DNA of 61,077 nt from a virus. Positions 46,399 to 56,491 of the stretch are shown here, one piece after another. Every line of letters begins with the position of its first letter. Position 1 is the first letter of the stretch. The stretch spans positions 1 to 61,077 of the IMG/VR virus record IMGVR_UViG_3300030098_000471; one strand, written 5' to 3'. Position numbers and translations under genes: made by a program. The notes under the pieces were generated by a model. That model saw only the letters and a list, made by a program, of their open reading frames with translations, had not been told where the DNA came from and did no database searches.

Positions 46399-48212
46399 AT
46401 ACCTCTTGGTTTATAATCATAGGGGTTACGTTCCATTACAGAACCTCCTCCCCTTTTGTTTTCTTGTTCTGATTGAGAAGTTTTTGCTATTCTAGTAGGA
46501 ACAAATCCAACTTCTTTCATAAGTCTTGTATAATCATCGGGTGATTTTGCTAATGCTACAGCTTGCGCTCTAGCCCATTGTTCTTTTGTTTTAAAACCAG
46601 CAGGTAGTGGGCCAGATATATCTATATCAGGAGCTATTCTTTTATAATTTTCTATTGCTTTTTTTGAAGCCTCGTGTTTTTCTTTTTTAAGTTTGTCTTT
46701 TGCCTTTACTTGCTTAACAGTAGTCTGTTTAGTCTTGGCAAGATCAACAACAATAGGTTCAGAAACATTCATGTATCGTTCACCACCGGGAAAAACTTTT
46801 CCAAATAGATCGTGTTTATCATTCATAATTGTAGTGACCTCTCCTTTTTTATTAATTGAAGTCATATAATTAGCACCACCTATTTCATAAGCATCTGTTT
46901 TCATAGTACCTGTAATAACAGCAGGTTTTCCTTTAAGAACTTGTTTAGGATTTAAAACAGTTAGTCCTGTTTTTTGAAGTGCTTCTAAAAATCCTTTGTT
47001 AGTATATTTCTTTCCAGAAGAAAAAACAGATTTTTTAATATCTGATAAACTTATACTATTTAAACTATATAATTTAGTAGATAAGCCGGGATCAAGTTCT
47101 CCTGCCGAACCTGTATGTACTCTTCTTATATTCATTTGGTGGTTTTTACTTGCATCGTAGCCAATAGCAGGAAGTTTTTTAATACTTTTAAATATTTCTT
47201 GTACACCCTCTTTACCTATACCTGATGGTATTACATCTCCTACTGTTTTAAAATAATCATTTACATTAAAAGTTTTAAAATTTTTAACATGATCAATTTT
47301 ATTTATATTTTTATGTATACCTTCTAATCCACTGTTAGGACCAAAGTACTGCTTTGTCATAGATCGTGTTTGGTTAAATTGACCCATAGCTCGTTTTCCT
47401 GCATCATTAGCTTTTCGCCTTAATTCTTGTGCAGCTTCTTTAAGTTTAATAAATTTTTCTGTCTCAATATTTTTTTTCTTACCTTTATTTTTACCTGATT
47501 TAATTGTTTTAATTTCACCAGTATATGCTGATCCATCTTTCCTCATGGCTCTCATTTGTTTTTCTAAAGGTTTTAATTGAGGAGTTATTTCATTAGAAAC
47601 TTCAAGCGCAGTTTGAGCAGCTTTTCTATCAGCAGCACTGATATTAAAATTGCTTTGAAGTCCTCTAGCTTGAGGATCATATCTAGCTTTAAGTATATTA
47701 CCTATTCCTTCTGGTACAGTTTTTAGATAAGTTAAACCTTGTGTTTTTTTACCTATACCGGGTTTATAAAAACCGGGAATATAGTTTTGTAAATTTGTAA
47801 ATGCTTTTTGTCCTGTTGTTTTAAGTACTTTTTTAACTTCTGAAGGTTTATATCTAAGTCCTCCTTGTCTAGGCTTTATTGATTTTATAAGTCCACTTAC
47901 TGTTCCTGAAGGAAGAAAAGGTATTGCATTTGATAATAAGAAAGCTAGATTAGTTCCACTAGGATCATTTGTATAGCGTCTAATATCTGCTGCTGCGCCA
48001 GTAATATCTCCAACAATAGGAATAATTGATGTATATAAAGCAGCTTGATCAAGTGGGTGCATGTTTCTCACCGCCTCAACATCTGCTAATGCTTGTCTTC
48101 TATCCCTTCTATGTTTAGTTGGATCACCATATTTAAAACGACCTCTACCTCTCGTAGGTGATCGTCCACCTTGACGTATAATAGAACGTAAGCCACTTCT
48201 ATCAACCATCAT
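46395..48212 (-). CDS. Putative internal virion protein with ERNPY tail motif, 605 aa
   Basis: A very basic, alanine-rich protein; the start overlaps the 26-aa gene by ATGA. An N-terminal GGRSPTRGRGRFKYGDPTKH is followed by a hydrophobic region (DQAALYTSIIPIVGDITGAA) and a long polar body. The last residues RGGGSVMERNPYDYKPRGI match the end of the 416-aa protein (5109-6359). Composition fits a DNA-ejection or internal core protein. It lies in the segment with the other ejection and lysis genes. Confidence 0.6.
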   Translation of the reverse strand: MMVDRSGLRSIIRQGGRSPTRGRGRFKYGDPTKHRRDRRQALADVEAVRNMHPLDQAALYTSIIPIVGDITGAAADIRRYTNDPSGTNLAFLLSNAIPFLPSGTVSGLIKSIKPRQGGLRYKPSEVKKVLKTTGQKAFTNLQNYIPGFYKPGIGKKTQGLTYLKTVPEGIGNILKARYDPQARGLQSNFNISAADRKAAQTALEVSNEITPQLKPLEKQMRAMRKDGSAYTGEIKTIKSGKNKGKKKNIETEKFIKLKEAAQELRRKANDAGKRAMGQFNQTRSMTKQYFGPNSGLEGIHKNINKIDHVKNFKTFNVNDYFKTVGDVIPSGIGKEGVQEIFKSIKKLPAIGYDASKNHQMNIRRVHTGSAGELDPGLSTKLYSLNSISLSDIKKSVFSSGKKYTNKGFLEALQKTGLTVLNPKQVLKGKPAVITGTMKTDAYEIGGANYMTSINKKGEVTTIMNDKHDLFGKVFPGGERYMNVSEPIVVDLAKTKQTTVKQVKAKDKLKKEKHEASKKAIENYKRIAPDIDISGPLPAGFKTKEQWARAQAVALAKSPDDYTRLMKEVGFVPTRIAKTSQSEQENKRGGGSVMERNPYDYKPRGI

Positions 48213-48289
48213 TCATCCTTTGTTAAATAAAAACCAAACCAACAAACAATCGCAAGACCTGCTACACAAATTAAAAATTCTATTAACAT
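48209..48289 (-). CDS. Membrane micro-ORF, 26 aa
   Basis: A 26-residue frame with MLIEFLICVAGLAIVCWFGF followed by YLTKDE: one transmembrane helix. Its ATG overlaps the endolysin stop (TAATG), and its stop overlaps the 605-aa start (ATGA). It may be a small lysis accessory (spanin or antiholin); it is too short to be certain. Confidence 0.5.
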   Translation of the reverse strand: MLIEFLICVAGLAIVCWFGFYLTKDE

Positions 48290-48675
48290 TACTTATAACT
48301 CCATATCCAAGGTCTAGGGTTCTCATCACTATCTTCCAGATCATCAATGTGTATAAATCTTTTACTTGCTTTACCTTTTTGTGCTACACCTATACCTGTC
48401 ATACCAGTATCCAGTGCTAGACGTACCAATCTCAGTGCTTCCTTACCCATAACCAATACATCCACAGCCCTGCCCTTGGTGTGTGCTGAGTTTCTTGTAC
48501 CACCTATTGCCATATTATGTGCAGGATGTCGATAACCTGAAGTAATAATCATTGGCTCATTAAACTTTATTCTTAGCTCTATGAGTTTTGACATAAACCT
48601 TTCATTCATGTCACACTCTCCAGTACCTCTACATTGCATCTCCTGCTCTGTAAAGAACTCCCAATTCCTAGACAT
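48289..48675 (-). CDS. Peptidase M15-type endolysin, 128 aa
   Basis: Cleaves D-Ala peptide bonds in murein. GYRHPAHNMAIGGTRNSAHT (about 47-66) carries the zinc-binding His, GRAVDVLVMG the Asp, and RFIHIDDLE (about 108-116) the catalytic His. This is the Peptidase_M15_3 layout without a signal peptide, so it needs a holin to reach the wall. Flanked by a membrane-anchored coiled-coil protein (48675) and the 26-aa membrane peptide. Confidence 0.85.
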   Translation of the reverse strand: MSRNWEFFTEQEMQCRGTGECDMNERFMSKLIELRIKFNEPMIITSGYRHPAHNMAIGGTRNSAHTKGRAVDVLVMGKEALRLVRLALDTGMTGIGVAQKGKASKRFIHIDDLEDSDENPRPWIWSYK

Positions 48676-48923
48676 TACTTTATTATTCTCTCCATTAAAT
48701 TATCCAGCTTACTTTCTACACGATCAAAGCGACTCATAATTTTATCAAGGTCTTTATCAACTTCTTCTTTGAGTGCATAGTCTTTAGCTATTTCCTCTCT
48801 GGTTCTGCTTACCAGTTTTCTATTTTCCTCTATCTTCACATTGATACCTCTCATCCACCATATAAACGAGCCACACGCAAGACTCAGTATAGCATTCCAT
48901 ATCATGTGGCTTGAACCATCCAT
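48675..48923 (-). CDS. Membrane-anchored coiled-coil lysis protein, 82 aa
   Basis: One N-terminal helix (MIWNAILSLACGSFIWWMRG) is followed by a coiled coil (VKIEENRKLVSRTREEIAKD, then LDKIMSRFDRVESKLDNLME). The layout is that of an inner-membrane spanin or holin-like accessory. The stop overlaps the endolysin start, which argues for a joint lysis function. Confidence 0.65.
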   Translation of the reverse strand: MDGSSHMIWNAILSLACGSFIWWMRGINVKIEENRKLVSRTREEIAKDYALKEEVDKDLDKIMSRFDRVESKLDNLMERIIK

Positions 48924-48936
48924 TATTTATTTTCCT

Positions 48937-51900
48937 TTATTTAAATTTATTAAGATAATCGGATAAACTAGTTCCATTAGAATCTTTTGGATTGTATTTA
49001 CCACCAGTTTCTAAAAATTTTTTCATGCCTTCTTTACCACCTAAATGAGCAACAGCAGTAAGTCCATTACGAGTTACAAGAATACCCTTTATTGTTTTTC
49101 CAATGTATGAATTTAATTTTTCATTATTAATATATTTATTTATATCATTAACATGCCAATTAAAAACTTCATTTTGTAATTTAGAATTATTTAAAAATTC
49201 TTTTTTAGTAAATTTTTTCTTGTTAGCTTTTTTAAAGTCTGATAATCTACGATTTCCAAATTGAAATGTACCCATATAACCTTCTGTATTAACAGCAGTA
49301 GGATTATTAGAACTTTCAGATAATGCCATCTGTTCTTTAAAATTATTTTTTTGTTCAGGTTTTACTTTAGGTAATGGAGCAGTAGGTATCTGTCCCTGTT
49401 GCAGTGCAATCTTTAATTGCTCTTCTTCACCTACATTTAATGGACTAACACCTACCAAGTTCTTAAAGAAGTCTCCAATATACCCACCTTCAGCCATGCC
49501 TAAAGGTATAAATTCTGGTTTTTGATTAGTAACTTCTTCTGCATAAGCTTTAGAAAGTTTCCCTATAATTCCAAGTGGATTTCTATCACCAAATTTTTCT
49601 TGTAAAACATTTATTAAATCTCTATTATCTATTGGATTTAAAACAGCTTGAGAAAATGGAGCCTTCATTATCAATAATGCTTCCTCTCCATTTTTTTGAT
49701 ATTCCATATTGGGTCCAGAAACAGCACGAAAAATTCCATTTACACCTAAAGATTTAGGATTGCCGTTTATATCTTGATAAGAAAATAAAGAATATAGATT
49801 TAGTTTCTCTTTTAATTTATTATAGTTTTCTCTTTTTACTTGCATAGATTCTCTATATTCATTTATTATATCTTCAGCAATAGTTGGGGTAATTTGTTCT
49901 GGTTTTAATTGCCTTAAATAACTTGTAAAAGATTTATCACTTAAATCTAACTGACGCATATCTTTGTAAATACTATATCCTATAGATTTATTAATATCAT
50001 TTGTAACAGTTCTTTGCCCTGTCATTAGCCAGCTATTCATATCATCCATAGTTAAAGGATAACCATATGAATTACGAGCTATTTCTGCTACCTCTGAAGC
50101 TTTCATTTGATCAAAGTATGCTCTAACAGCTTGAGATGTTCCCGGCTCTAAAGTCCTAGCAAGTTCAAAAAAAGTACGTTTTATATTTTCACCACTCAGT
50201 CCCGGTTGCTCTTCTGAAAATAAATCTCCATGACCTATCATGCTTGCAGCAATATTAATAAGACCATCCGCTACAAACTTTGGAGATGTATATGGACCTA
50301 AAATAGATTTACCCAATCCTTCAAGAGCATCTCCTATTGTAGTAGAGCTTAACATATCTCCACCAAGTATCCGACCAGTTAATCTTACACCAACTTTACC
50401 AAAATCTGCTGCATCATATTGTGCAGAGTTTGCATATCTACCTATTATAGATCGTTGACCAGTTTTAGAATCTACTATTTCTTTAAAACCTTGTAACACG
50501 TAAGGGTTAGCACCTCTTGCAAAAGATGGTCCTGTTGATTCAATAACTCTTTTATTTATTTCATTTTGTTCAGAAGCAGAAATATTTTCATTAGGAGTTT
50601 CTGTTAATAATTCATTATTAGCATTTACATAAGATTCAAGTCCATAAGTAGTAGCAGCAAAACCTGTTCCTCTTCTAACACCTCTTTTTATTAATCTTGC
50701 ACCTACTTTTATATTTCCTTTTCTTAGTTCATTAGAACCTTTAATTAAATCTGTTAATGAATGTTTAATAATATTTTTAGATGTTCGTACCATTTCAGAA
50801 GGAAATAAAGCATACGTACCAACAGGTAATCTAGATAACATTCTAGCTCCCGGTGCAGCCACACTATATGAAGGCATAACATCACGAACTATTTCAGATG
50901 CCATTGAAAATAATTCATCATCTGAAACAGTATTACCATATATCTTTTTTAATTCTCTGTATTCTATTTCATGAGCTATTAATTTAGCATATGTATCAGG
51001 AACACCATAAGCTTGACTTAAATTTTCCATACCTTTTTTATAAGTTTTTCGTAAAGGGTTTTCTAAAGTTTTACCATATAAATTAATATTTTTACGAATC
51101 ATCTCTGAAGATAAATCACTATCAACAACACCTTCTTCTCTTAATCTTTCTAATCTTTTTAAAGATTCTTTATTATCTAATTTATACATTTGGAATACAT
51201 CTTTAGTTGCTTGTTGAACAACATCATCTTTTCCAATAGCAGAAAATATATATCCATTACTTCCAAGATTTTGAACAGCACCTAAAGTATTTACAAAGTA
51301 TGCAGGTATATCTAAAACTGTTTGAGTAGCCTGACCATATGCAGCAACTTGTGCTAATGTATTACCAAATTTTCCACCACCTAACTTTGAATTACTCCAG
51401 TAATCTATACCATTTTCAAAATAATTAAAAAGTGTTTCATCTGTATAAATATCTTTTAAAAGTTTTCCAGACTGAATACCTTTCTTTCCTAATTCTTGTT
51501 TAACTAAATCTTCTAAATTTTTAGGAGTACGAGCAGGAGGTTGTTTACCTTTTTGTTTTTTAATAGTAGCTCTTTTCTTGGGTAAAAAACTTACAAATCC
51601 ACCTAAATCTATAGTAGCTGTATCTCCATCAGCTTTTTCTAAAGCTTTACGAGCAAACTCATCTAGTGTTGAAAAGTATTCAGCACTTTTAATTAATTTT
51701 TGTTGAGTGGTTAATGTTTCAGCAAGTCTACCTACAGCATCTTTTCTTTCACCTAATAAATTTAATATAGGTTCAGTTAAATCTTGTCTTCTTTTTAAAG
51801 AATTTAAAGATTTTCTAGTGTTTGTTGCAGCTTTAGGAGTAAGATCGCCTAAAATTTTTGGTATGTCTAAAATAAAATCAGTAGAGTCTGTATCACCAGA

Positions 51901-53529
51901 TAAGTTTCTAACTAATGCAGCTATTTTATTATCAATTTGTTCTAGTGTATCTTTAGGATATTGTTTTTTTAGTGCATCTCTTGCACCCTCTACTTTACTT
52001 AAAAACTCTGCATCAACTTTTTTACCTTGAGGATCTAAGGCATCTATAATTTTTTGTAAGTAAGCAGGATTATTAACAGCTTCAAAACTTCTTGTTATAT
52101 AAAATTTACCTTCACTACGATTAACACCTAATTTTTTATCACCTTTTAGTCCAAGTAAATTATTTAATTTATTTTCATTTCCCTCTATTAAACTTCCTAT
52201 TTCTTGTAAAGATTTTAATACTTGAGTTCCTTGTAAGGAAGATGAAATAGTTCCATCATCAAAAAAGTTATTAATATCATCGTCTGTAATTCTTGTATTT
52301 ACTTTATTTTTTATTCTTTCTAATCTATCTGCATTAATTTCTTTTTGTAATTTCTTTAAAGAAGCTTTTATACTTAAACCAACATTGCTTCCTCTTTCTT
52401 TTTTAAGAGCCGCATTAAATACTTCTCTAGGAAGTGTGACATTAGATTTAAAAAATCTTCCTACTTTTGTATTTAGTTCTGCTAATCTCTCTGTTATATT
52501 ATGTCTAACAGGTTTACTTGGATCAACAACATCAGTTTCTTTTTGTAATGTTTTAACTTTAACATTTTGTGTTGAAGGAGCTTCTTCTAAATTCTTACGT
52601 ACAGCATCTGCTATATTTTGAGCATCTCTACCAACAGGCATAACACGACTTAAAATACCACCAGTAATCATTCCAAGACCTGTAGATATAGCTGCTTTTT
52701 CAAAATCTATAGGACCATCTGGTTTAGCAATAATTTGTTCTCCTACATCAAATCCACCGCCATATCCACCACCAGCAACTATTGCAGCCCCTGTTTGTTT
52801 AGCTTTTAAAATTTTAGCAGCTTGGCTTTTTAATTCATCATCTGTTACTTCTTTAACTTTTCTTTTAATAGTTTTATCTTTACCTACATTTTCAACAGCT
52901 TCTTCAACTATATTTTTTTTAGTAAGCTGTGCTGTTATTTGATTTTTAAATGCTAGTTTAGCTGCTGTAGAAGCTGCTTTACCACCAATTAATTTAGCAA
53001 GCACACCTATACCTAATGTACCCACTAAACCTACAATAGTTTCAGGAGCAAGTGCAGTGTTTTTAACAGCCCGTAAAAAACTTTTCATATCTGAATCTGC
53101 TACTTCAAATTGTTGTAGAGAATCAGACCATGCTCTTTGCTGCTCTTTAGACATATCTCCTATATTGTAAGCAGTCAATCCAAGATTAGTTAAATCATTT
53201 CCTAATTGTGAATGACGATCCATAAACCAATCGCCTATACTATTATAACCTTCTTCTTCTGCATTAAACTCTAAGTCGGGATTTTCTTGATTCCAAATTA
53301 TTTTTGCATTTTTTATCCAATCTTTATCAGTAGCTAAAGCAGATACAGTTCGAGACTCTCTATCTTTAATAGCTTTTTCATAAACTTCTTTACCTAAATC
53401 TCTAGTACGAGGTTGTACTTTTTTTAGAACATCAGAAGATATTCTGCCTCTTTTTTTAGGATCAACTGTAACTGTTTCTAAAGAAGAATCTAAAGAAATA
53501 CCTAAAGGAATAAAATTAGAAGATGCCAT
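48937..53529 (-). CDS. Giant ejection protein with C-terminal lysozyme-like domain, 1530 aa
   Basis: A large internal virion protein of the T7 gp16 kind, thought to breach the cell wall and guide DNA entry. The first 1380 residues are a long charged helical body with two short hydrophobic segments near residues 165-215 (IVGLVGTLGIGVLAKLIGG). The last 140 residues (QMALSESSNNPTAVNTEGYM onward, then GTFQFGNRRLSDF) resemble a lytic transglycosylase with catalytic-type Glu. T7 gp16 has this domain at the N-terminus, so the location is reversed. FIPLG occurs at both the N-terminus and before residue 1400. Confidence 0.75.
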   Translation of the reverse strand: MASSNFIPLGISLDSSLETVTVDPKKRGRISSDVLKKVQPRTRDLGKEVYEKAIKDRESRTVSALATDKDWIKNAKIIWNQENPDLEFNAEEEGYNSIGDWFMDRHSQLGNDLTNLGLTAYNIGDMSKEQQRAWSDSLQQFEVADSDMKSFLRAVKNTALAPETIVGLVGTLGIGVLAKLIGGKAASTAAKLAFKNQITAQLTKKNIVEEAVENVGKDKTIKRKVKEVTDDELKSQAAKILKAKQTGAAIVAGGGYGGGFDVGEQIIAKPDGPIDFEKAAISTGLGMITGGILSRVMPVGRDAQNIADAVRKNLEEAPSTQNVKVKTLQKETDVVDPSKPVRHNITERLAELNTKVGRFFKSNVTLPREVFNAALKKERGSNVGLSIKASLKKLQKEINADRLERIKNKVNTRITDDDINNFFDDGTISSSLQGTQVLKSLQEIGSLIEGNENKLNNLLGLKGDKKLGVNRSEGKFYITRSFEAVNNPAYLQKIIDALDPQGKKVDAEFLSKVEGARDALKKQYPKDTLEQIDNKIAALVRNLSGDTDSTDFILDIPKILGDLTPKAATNTRKSLNSLKRRQDLTEPILNLLGERKDAVGRLAETLTTQQKLIKSAEYFSTLDEFARKALEKADGDTATIDLGGFVSFLPKKRATIKKQKGKQPPARTPKNLEDLVKQELGKKGIQSGKLLKDIYTDETLFNYFENGIDYWSNSKLGGGKFGNTLAQVAAYGQATQTVLDIPAYFVNTLGAVQNLGSNGYIFSAIGKDDVVQQATKDVFQMYKLDNKESLKRLERLREEGVVDSDLSSEMIRKNINLYGKTLENPLRKTYKKGMENLSQAYGVPDTYAKLIAHEIEYRELKKIYGNTVSDDELFSMASEIVRDVMPSYSVAAPGARMLSRLPVGTYALFPSEMVRTSKNIIKHSLTDLIKGSNELRKGNIKVGARLIKRGVRRGTGFAATTYGLESYVNANNELLTETPNENISASEQNEINKRVIESTGPSFARGANPYVLQGFKEIVDSKTGQRSIIGRYANSAQYDAADFGKVGVRLTGRILGGDMLSSTTIGDALEGLGKSILGPYTSPKFVADGLINIAASMIGHGDLFSEEQPGLSGENIKRTFFELARTLEPGTSQAVRAYFDQMKASEVAEIARNSYGYPLTMDDMNSWLMTGQRTVTNDINKSIGYSIYKDMRQLDLSDKSFTSYLRQLKPEQITPTIAEDIINEYRESMQVKRENYNKLKEKLNLYSLFSYQDINGNPKSLGVNGIFRAVSGPNMEYQKNGEEALLIMKAPFSQAVLNPIDNRDLINVLQEKFGDRNPLGIIGKLSKAYAEEVTNQKPEFIPLGMAEGGYIGDFFKNLVGVSPLNVGEEEQLKIALQQGQIPTAPLPKVKPEQKNNFKEQMALSESSNNPTAVNTEGYMGTFQFGNRRLSDFKKANKKKFTKKEFLNNSKLQNEVFNWHVNDINKYINNEKLNSYIGKTIKGILVTRNGLTAVAHLGGKEGMKKFLETGGKYNPKDSNGTSLSDYLNKFK

Positions 53530-53537
53530 AATAAAAC

Positions 53538-55733
53538 CTATTGTTGTACAATACCTATGTCGCCATTTTCATTGGCAACTACTTTATATTTTTTACCACC
53601 AATTTGTATAAGTTTATTTATATACTTGCTTTTATCTCGGTTTATAGCTATCGTTGCTCTATCCCTACTACTAAATGTTCCAACTGTTTCAACATTAGAT
53701 TTATCATCGTATTTAGGAGTCTTTGAAAACGCATATCTAGTAGCTTCAAGTTGTGCTTTATAACTTGTACTCCCTAACTCATCTAATTTATTTAGATAGA
53801 GTCTTCTAAATGTTTGCAAACGGTCCATCATGTTTTGATAAAGTGGACTTTTCAAAGAAGGAGAACCTTTTCCTGCACCTAAATTTCCAAACTGGTCAAT
53901 TACAAAGCCATACTCTTTTGCTATTTCCCTCTGTGCTTTTTCAAGCTGACTTCCAAAAGCTTTATCACCTTTACCTTTATTTGCTGCAGCCTTGGCTTTT
54001 AAATAATCACCATGTATTTTATATTCCTCCATAAATCTTTTTCGTATATTACTATCCATGTTTGCTACTTCTACTTGCTGCGCTTTGGTAAGACCCAAGA
54101 ATTTTAATTCACTCTTAAATCCTAATGTATCTACATCTTTCATAAAATCCATTTCATCTTTTGCAAGTGTCATTAACATTTTATTCTTTTCTTTTCTATC
54201 AGCATCTGCATTAAGAGTAGCTTGTTTAAAACCTTCTGCCATATTAGTAAAAGCATTACCACCCGGCTTACCTATTGCTGCCGCAACTGTAAACCAAAAC
54301 TTTTGAAATGCATTTGGATCTTCACCAACAAGGTTTTTAACCATGCTTTGATATTTATTAAATCTGTTTGTTTGTTTTTGTTGAAAAGCTTTTGTCTCTT
54401 TTCTAATACCTTTTATTTCTTCTTTAGTAGCATTTCCAGTTGCTAATACTTTTCCTTCTTCAATCTTTGCTAAATTATTTAAATTTGCAAGTGTCCAACC
54501 CCTTACTCTGTCTACAGCACTAGGATCATCGGCTCTTCTTAAAATATCTGGACCTTCTCCTACTGAAGAGGTAATAGAACCAACATTGGGAGGTGCCAAT
54601 CTATTCATACCTGCTTCTTTAACAGCTTCTCTTGCTGCGTAAATATCTGATACTGGTCTATTTGCACCTGTTTGAAATGCTGCATCTTCATCAAGAAGTT
54701 CTCCTCCTCCTACTTGCCTATACACTATAGGTGGCATAACTTGACTACCCATATTTCTACGCATGTAGTTCATATAAGGTTGAGCTTGAGCCATTGAAGC
54801 AAGACCACCTCCAATAGAACCACCACCTTTAAATGGTAATTTAAAACCACCTTTACCAAATAAACCTACTCCAAGACCAGCCAATGACATTAGAGTTTTA
54901 CCTAATCCCGGTCCACCACCAGCTTGAATACCTGTTGTTGCATAGTTAGGTTGTTTCCATATTGGATTACCTAGAAGAGACTGATACCATTTATTGAGTT
55001 CATTTCGTGCAAACTCTTCTCTATCATAATATTTTGTTTGAGCTTCATCCAACATTGTCTGAGCCATCTGTTGTTTTTCTTTGCCTATAGCATCTAATAA
55101 AGCTTGCTCTTTTATACCACCAGTAAAAATTTGCCTATTTAAATTTGCCAAATCAGTAGCAGTTTGCCTCTCTCTTTCTTTTTGTTGTCTAAATAAGTTC
55201 TGAGCATCTTCATAAGCTTTTTGCTGCCCCGTAGCCTCTATATCAGCCAATAATCTTTGTTGTCCTGCTTCCATTTCAGCAGATTCTATAGCGGCTCTAG
55301 ACCCTAGACCAGACATACCACCTGCAGCTACTGCTTCTGCTTCAAACTCAGGACGCTTTGTTCTTTCATATTGACGTTGGGCTGCTGCTTTCTGAGCATC
55401 AAGGGAAGCTCTAAGATAAGGAGACATATATTTTTGAGCTTCGTCAGGGGTAAATTCAGAGGTAACTCCTCTAGTTAAACCAAGAGCTTCTTGTTGTATA
55501 GGAGCTTGGCTTCCTACTAGAGAAGCTAATCCTTGTTGAGAAGCAATTTGTTCAGGTGTAAAACCAGCAGTAGTCATGCCTGTATATGGTCTATAGCCTC
55601 TTTCTAAATTAGATTCATAGAGCCTTTTATAAGCATCTTGTGCCTCAAGCATATCTTTTTTCATCCACTCAGGATATTGACCTAACTGAGTCCCTGTGGT
55701 AGTGGTTGGTTTATCTCCAAAATTTAACGCCAT
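53538..55733 (-). CDS. Ejection / DNA transfer protein, 731 aa
   Basis: The first half has QYPEWMKKDMLEAQDAYKRL followed by GMTTAGFTPEQIASQQGLA and a long Gln/Ala/Glu-rich coiled coil. The middle is glycine-rich (TLMSLAGLGVGLFGKGGF, KGGGSIGGGLASM) and the C-terminal third is helical. Proteins that begin with this EWxxxxxxxAxxxY pattern are common as internal proteins of marine podoviruses as I recall. It lies beside the 1530-aa protein, in line with a joint ejection core. Confidence 0.65.
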   Translation of the reverse strand: MALNFGDKPTTTTGTQLGQYPEWMKKDMLEAQDAYKRLYESNLERGYRPYTGMTTAGFTPEQIASQQGLASLVGSQAPIQQEALGLTRGVTSEFTPDEAQKYMSPYLRASLDAQKAAAQRQYERTKRPEFEAEAVAAGGMSGLGSRAAIESAEMEAGQQRLLADIEATGQQKAYEDAQNLFRQQKERERQTATDLANLNRQIFTGGIKEQALLDAIGKEKQQMAQTMLDEAQTKYYDREEFARNELNKWYQSLLGNPIWKQPNYATTGIQAGGGPGLGKTLMSLAGLGVGLFGKGGFKLPFKGGGSIGGGLASMAQAQPYMNYMRRNMGSQVMPPIVYRQVGGGELLDEDAAFQTGANRPVSDIYAAREAVKEAGMNRLAPPNVGSITSSVGEGPDILRRADDPSAVDRVRGWTLANLNNLAKIEEGKVLATGNATKEEIKGIRKETKAFQQKQTNRFNKYQSMVKNLVGEDPNAFQKFWFTVAAAIGKPGGNAFTNMAEGFKQATLNADADRKEKNKMLMTLAKDEMDFMKDVDTLGFKSELKFLGLTKAQQVEVANMDSNIRKRFMEEYKIHGDYLKAKAAANKGKGDKAFGSQLEKAQREIAKEYGFVIDQFGNLGAGKGSPSLKSPLYQNMMDRLQTFRRLYLNKLDELGSTSYKAQLEATRYAFSKTPKYDDKSNVETVGTFSSRDRATIAINRDKSKYINKLIQIGGKKYKVVANENGDIGIVQQ

Positions 55734-55735
55734 GA

Positions 55736-56491
55736 CTATACCCTTTCCATCATTGGTCTTAATGCAGCCAATCCATTAATTTGCTCTGGTTGCTGCGTTG
55801 TTCCATAAGCTTTTTGCCGTATATTCTTTACTACTTGATCCATAACATCTGCTCCTGCATCTGCACTACCATTACCTAATGCAGCCATTGTATGAGCATC
55901 AACTACATATTCATCAGGACTTACAGCAAGTGTACCTACTTGATCTCCATCCTTTCTTTCTATTATTGGCATATAAACATTATCTTCCATGCCATGACCT
56001 TTTCCCGGTACTTGACCAGAAAATAAATCACGCATCATAAGATTCATTAATCCACCACCAGTTTCTGCAGTAACAGGAGTTTGAAGAGAAGGCATCAAAG
56101 CATCCATTGGTAAACCTTTTGATGTACTAAGTCCTGCCCTATCTGCTAAGTCTATTATAGCTTCTTCTTGTAATGATTTACCATTTGCTTTAGGTTTAGT
56201 TAAAATTGTATTAAGTGTTTCTTTAAGAGGTGGAGCTAAAGGCATTGGTGGTAATTGAGAATCTTGAGGTGGCATCATAGGAGGCATACCACCATCTATA
56301 GGAGGTGGCATCATAGGAGGCATATCAGTGCCTTGAGGAGGCATAGGAGGTCCACTAGGAGGCATAGGAGGTCCACTAGGAGGCATAGGAGGACTACCAG
56401 CACCCGGAGGTGATTGCATTAATTTAGCATCGTCCCTTAATGTAGAACTTTGCATAACCTCTTTTAATTCTTCCATATTAGGTACTGACAT
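55736..56491 (-). CDS. Proline-rich virion-arm protein, 251 aa
   Basis: Residues of about 28-85 are a run of Pro/Met repeats (GPPMPPSGPPMPPQG and PPMMPP), followed by a helical section (LQEEAIIDLADRAGLSTSKG) and a C-terminal domain with VSPDEYVVDAHTMAALGNGS. The last element, EYVVDA ... ALGNGS, occurs as I recall in several phage virion proteins. The proline stretch is probably a flexible tether. Function unknown. Confidence 0.6.
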   Translation of the reverse strand: MSVPNMEELKEVMQSSTLRDDAKLMQSPPGAGSPPMPPSGPPMPPSGPPMPPQGTDMPPMMPPPIDGGMPPMMPPQDSQLPPMPLAPPLKETLNTILTKPKANGKSLQEEAIIDLADRAGLSTSKGLPMDALMPSLQTPVTAETGGGLMNLMMRDLFSGQVPGKGHGMEDNVYMPIIERKDGDQVGTLAVSPDEYVVDAHTMAALGNGSADAGADVMDQVVKNIRQKAYGTTQQPEQINGLAALRPMMERV

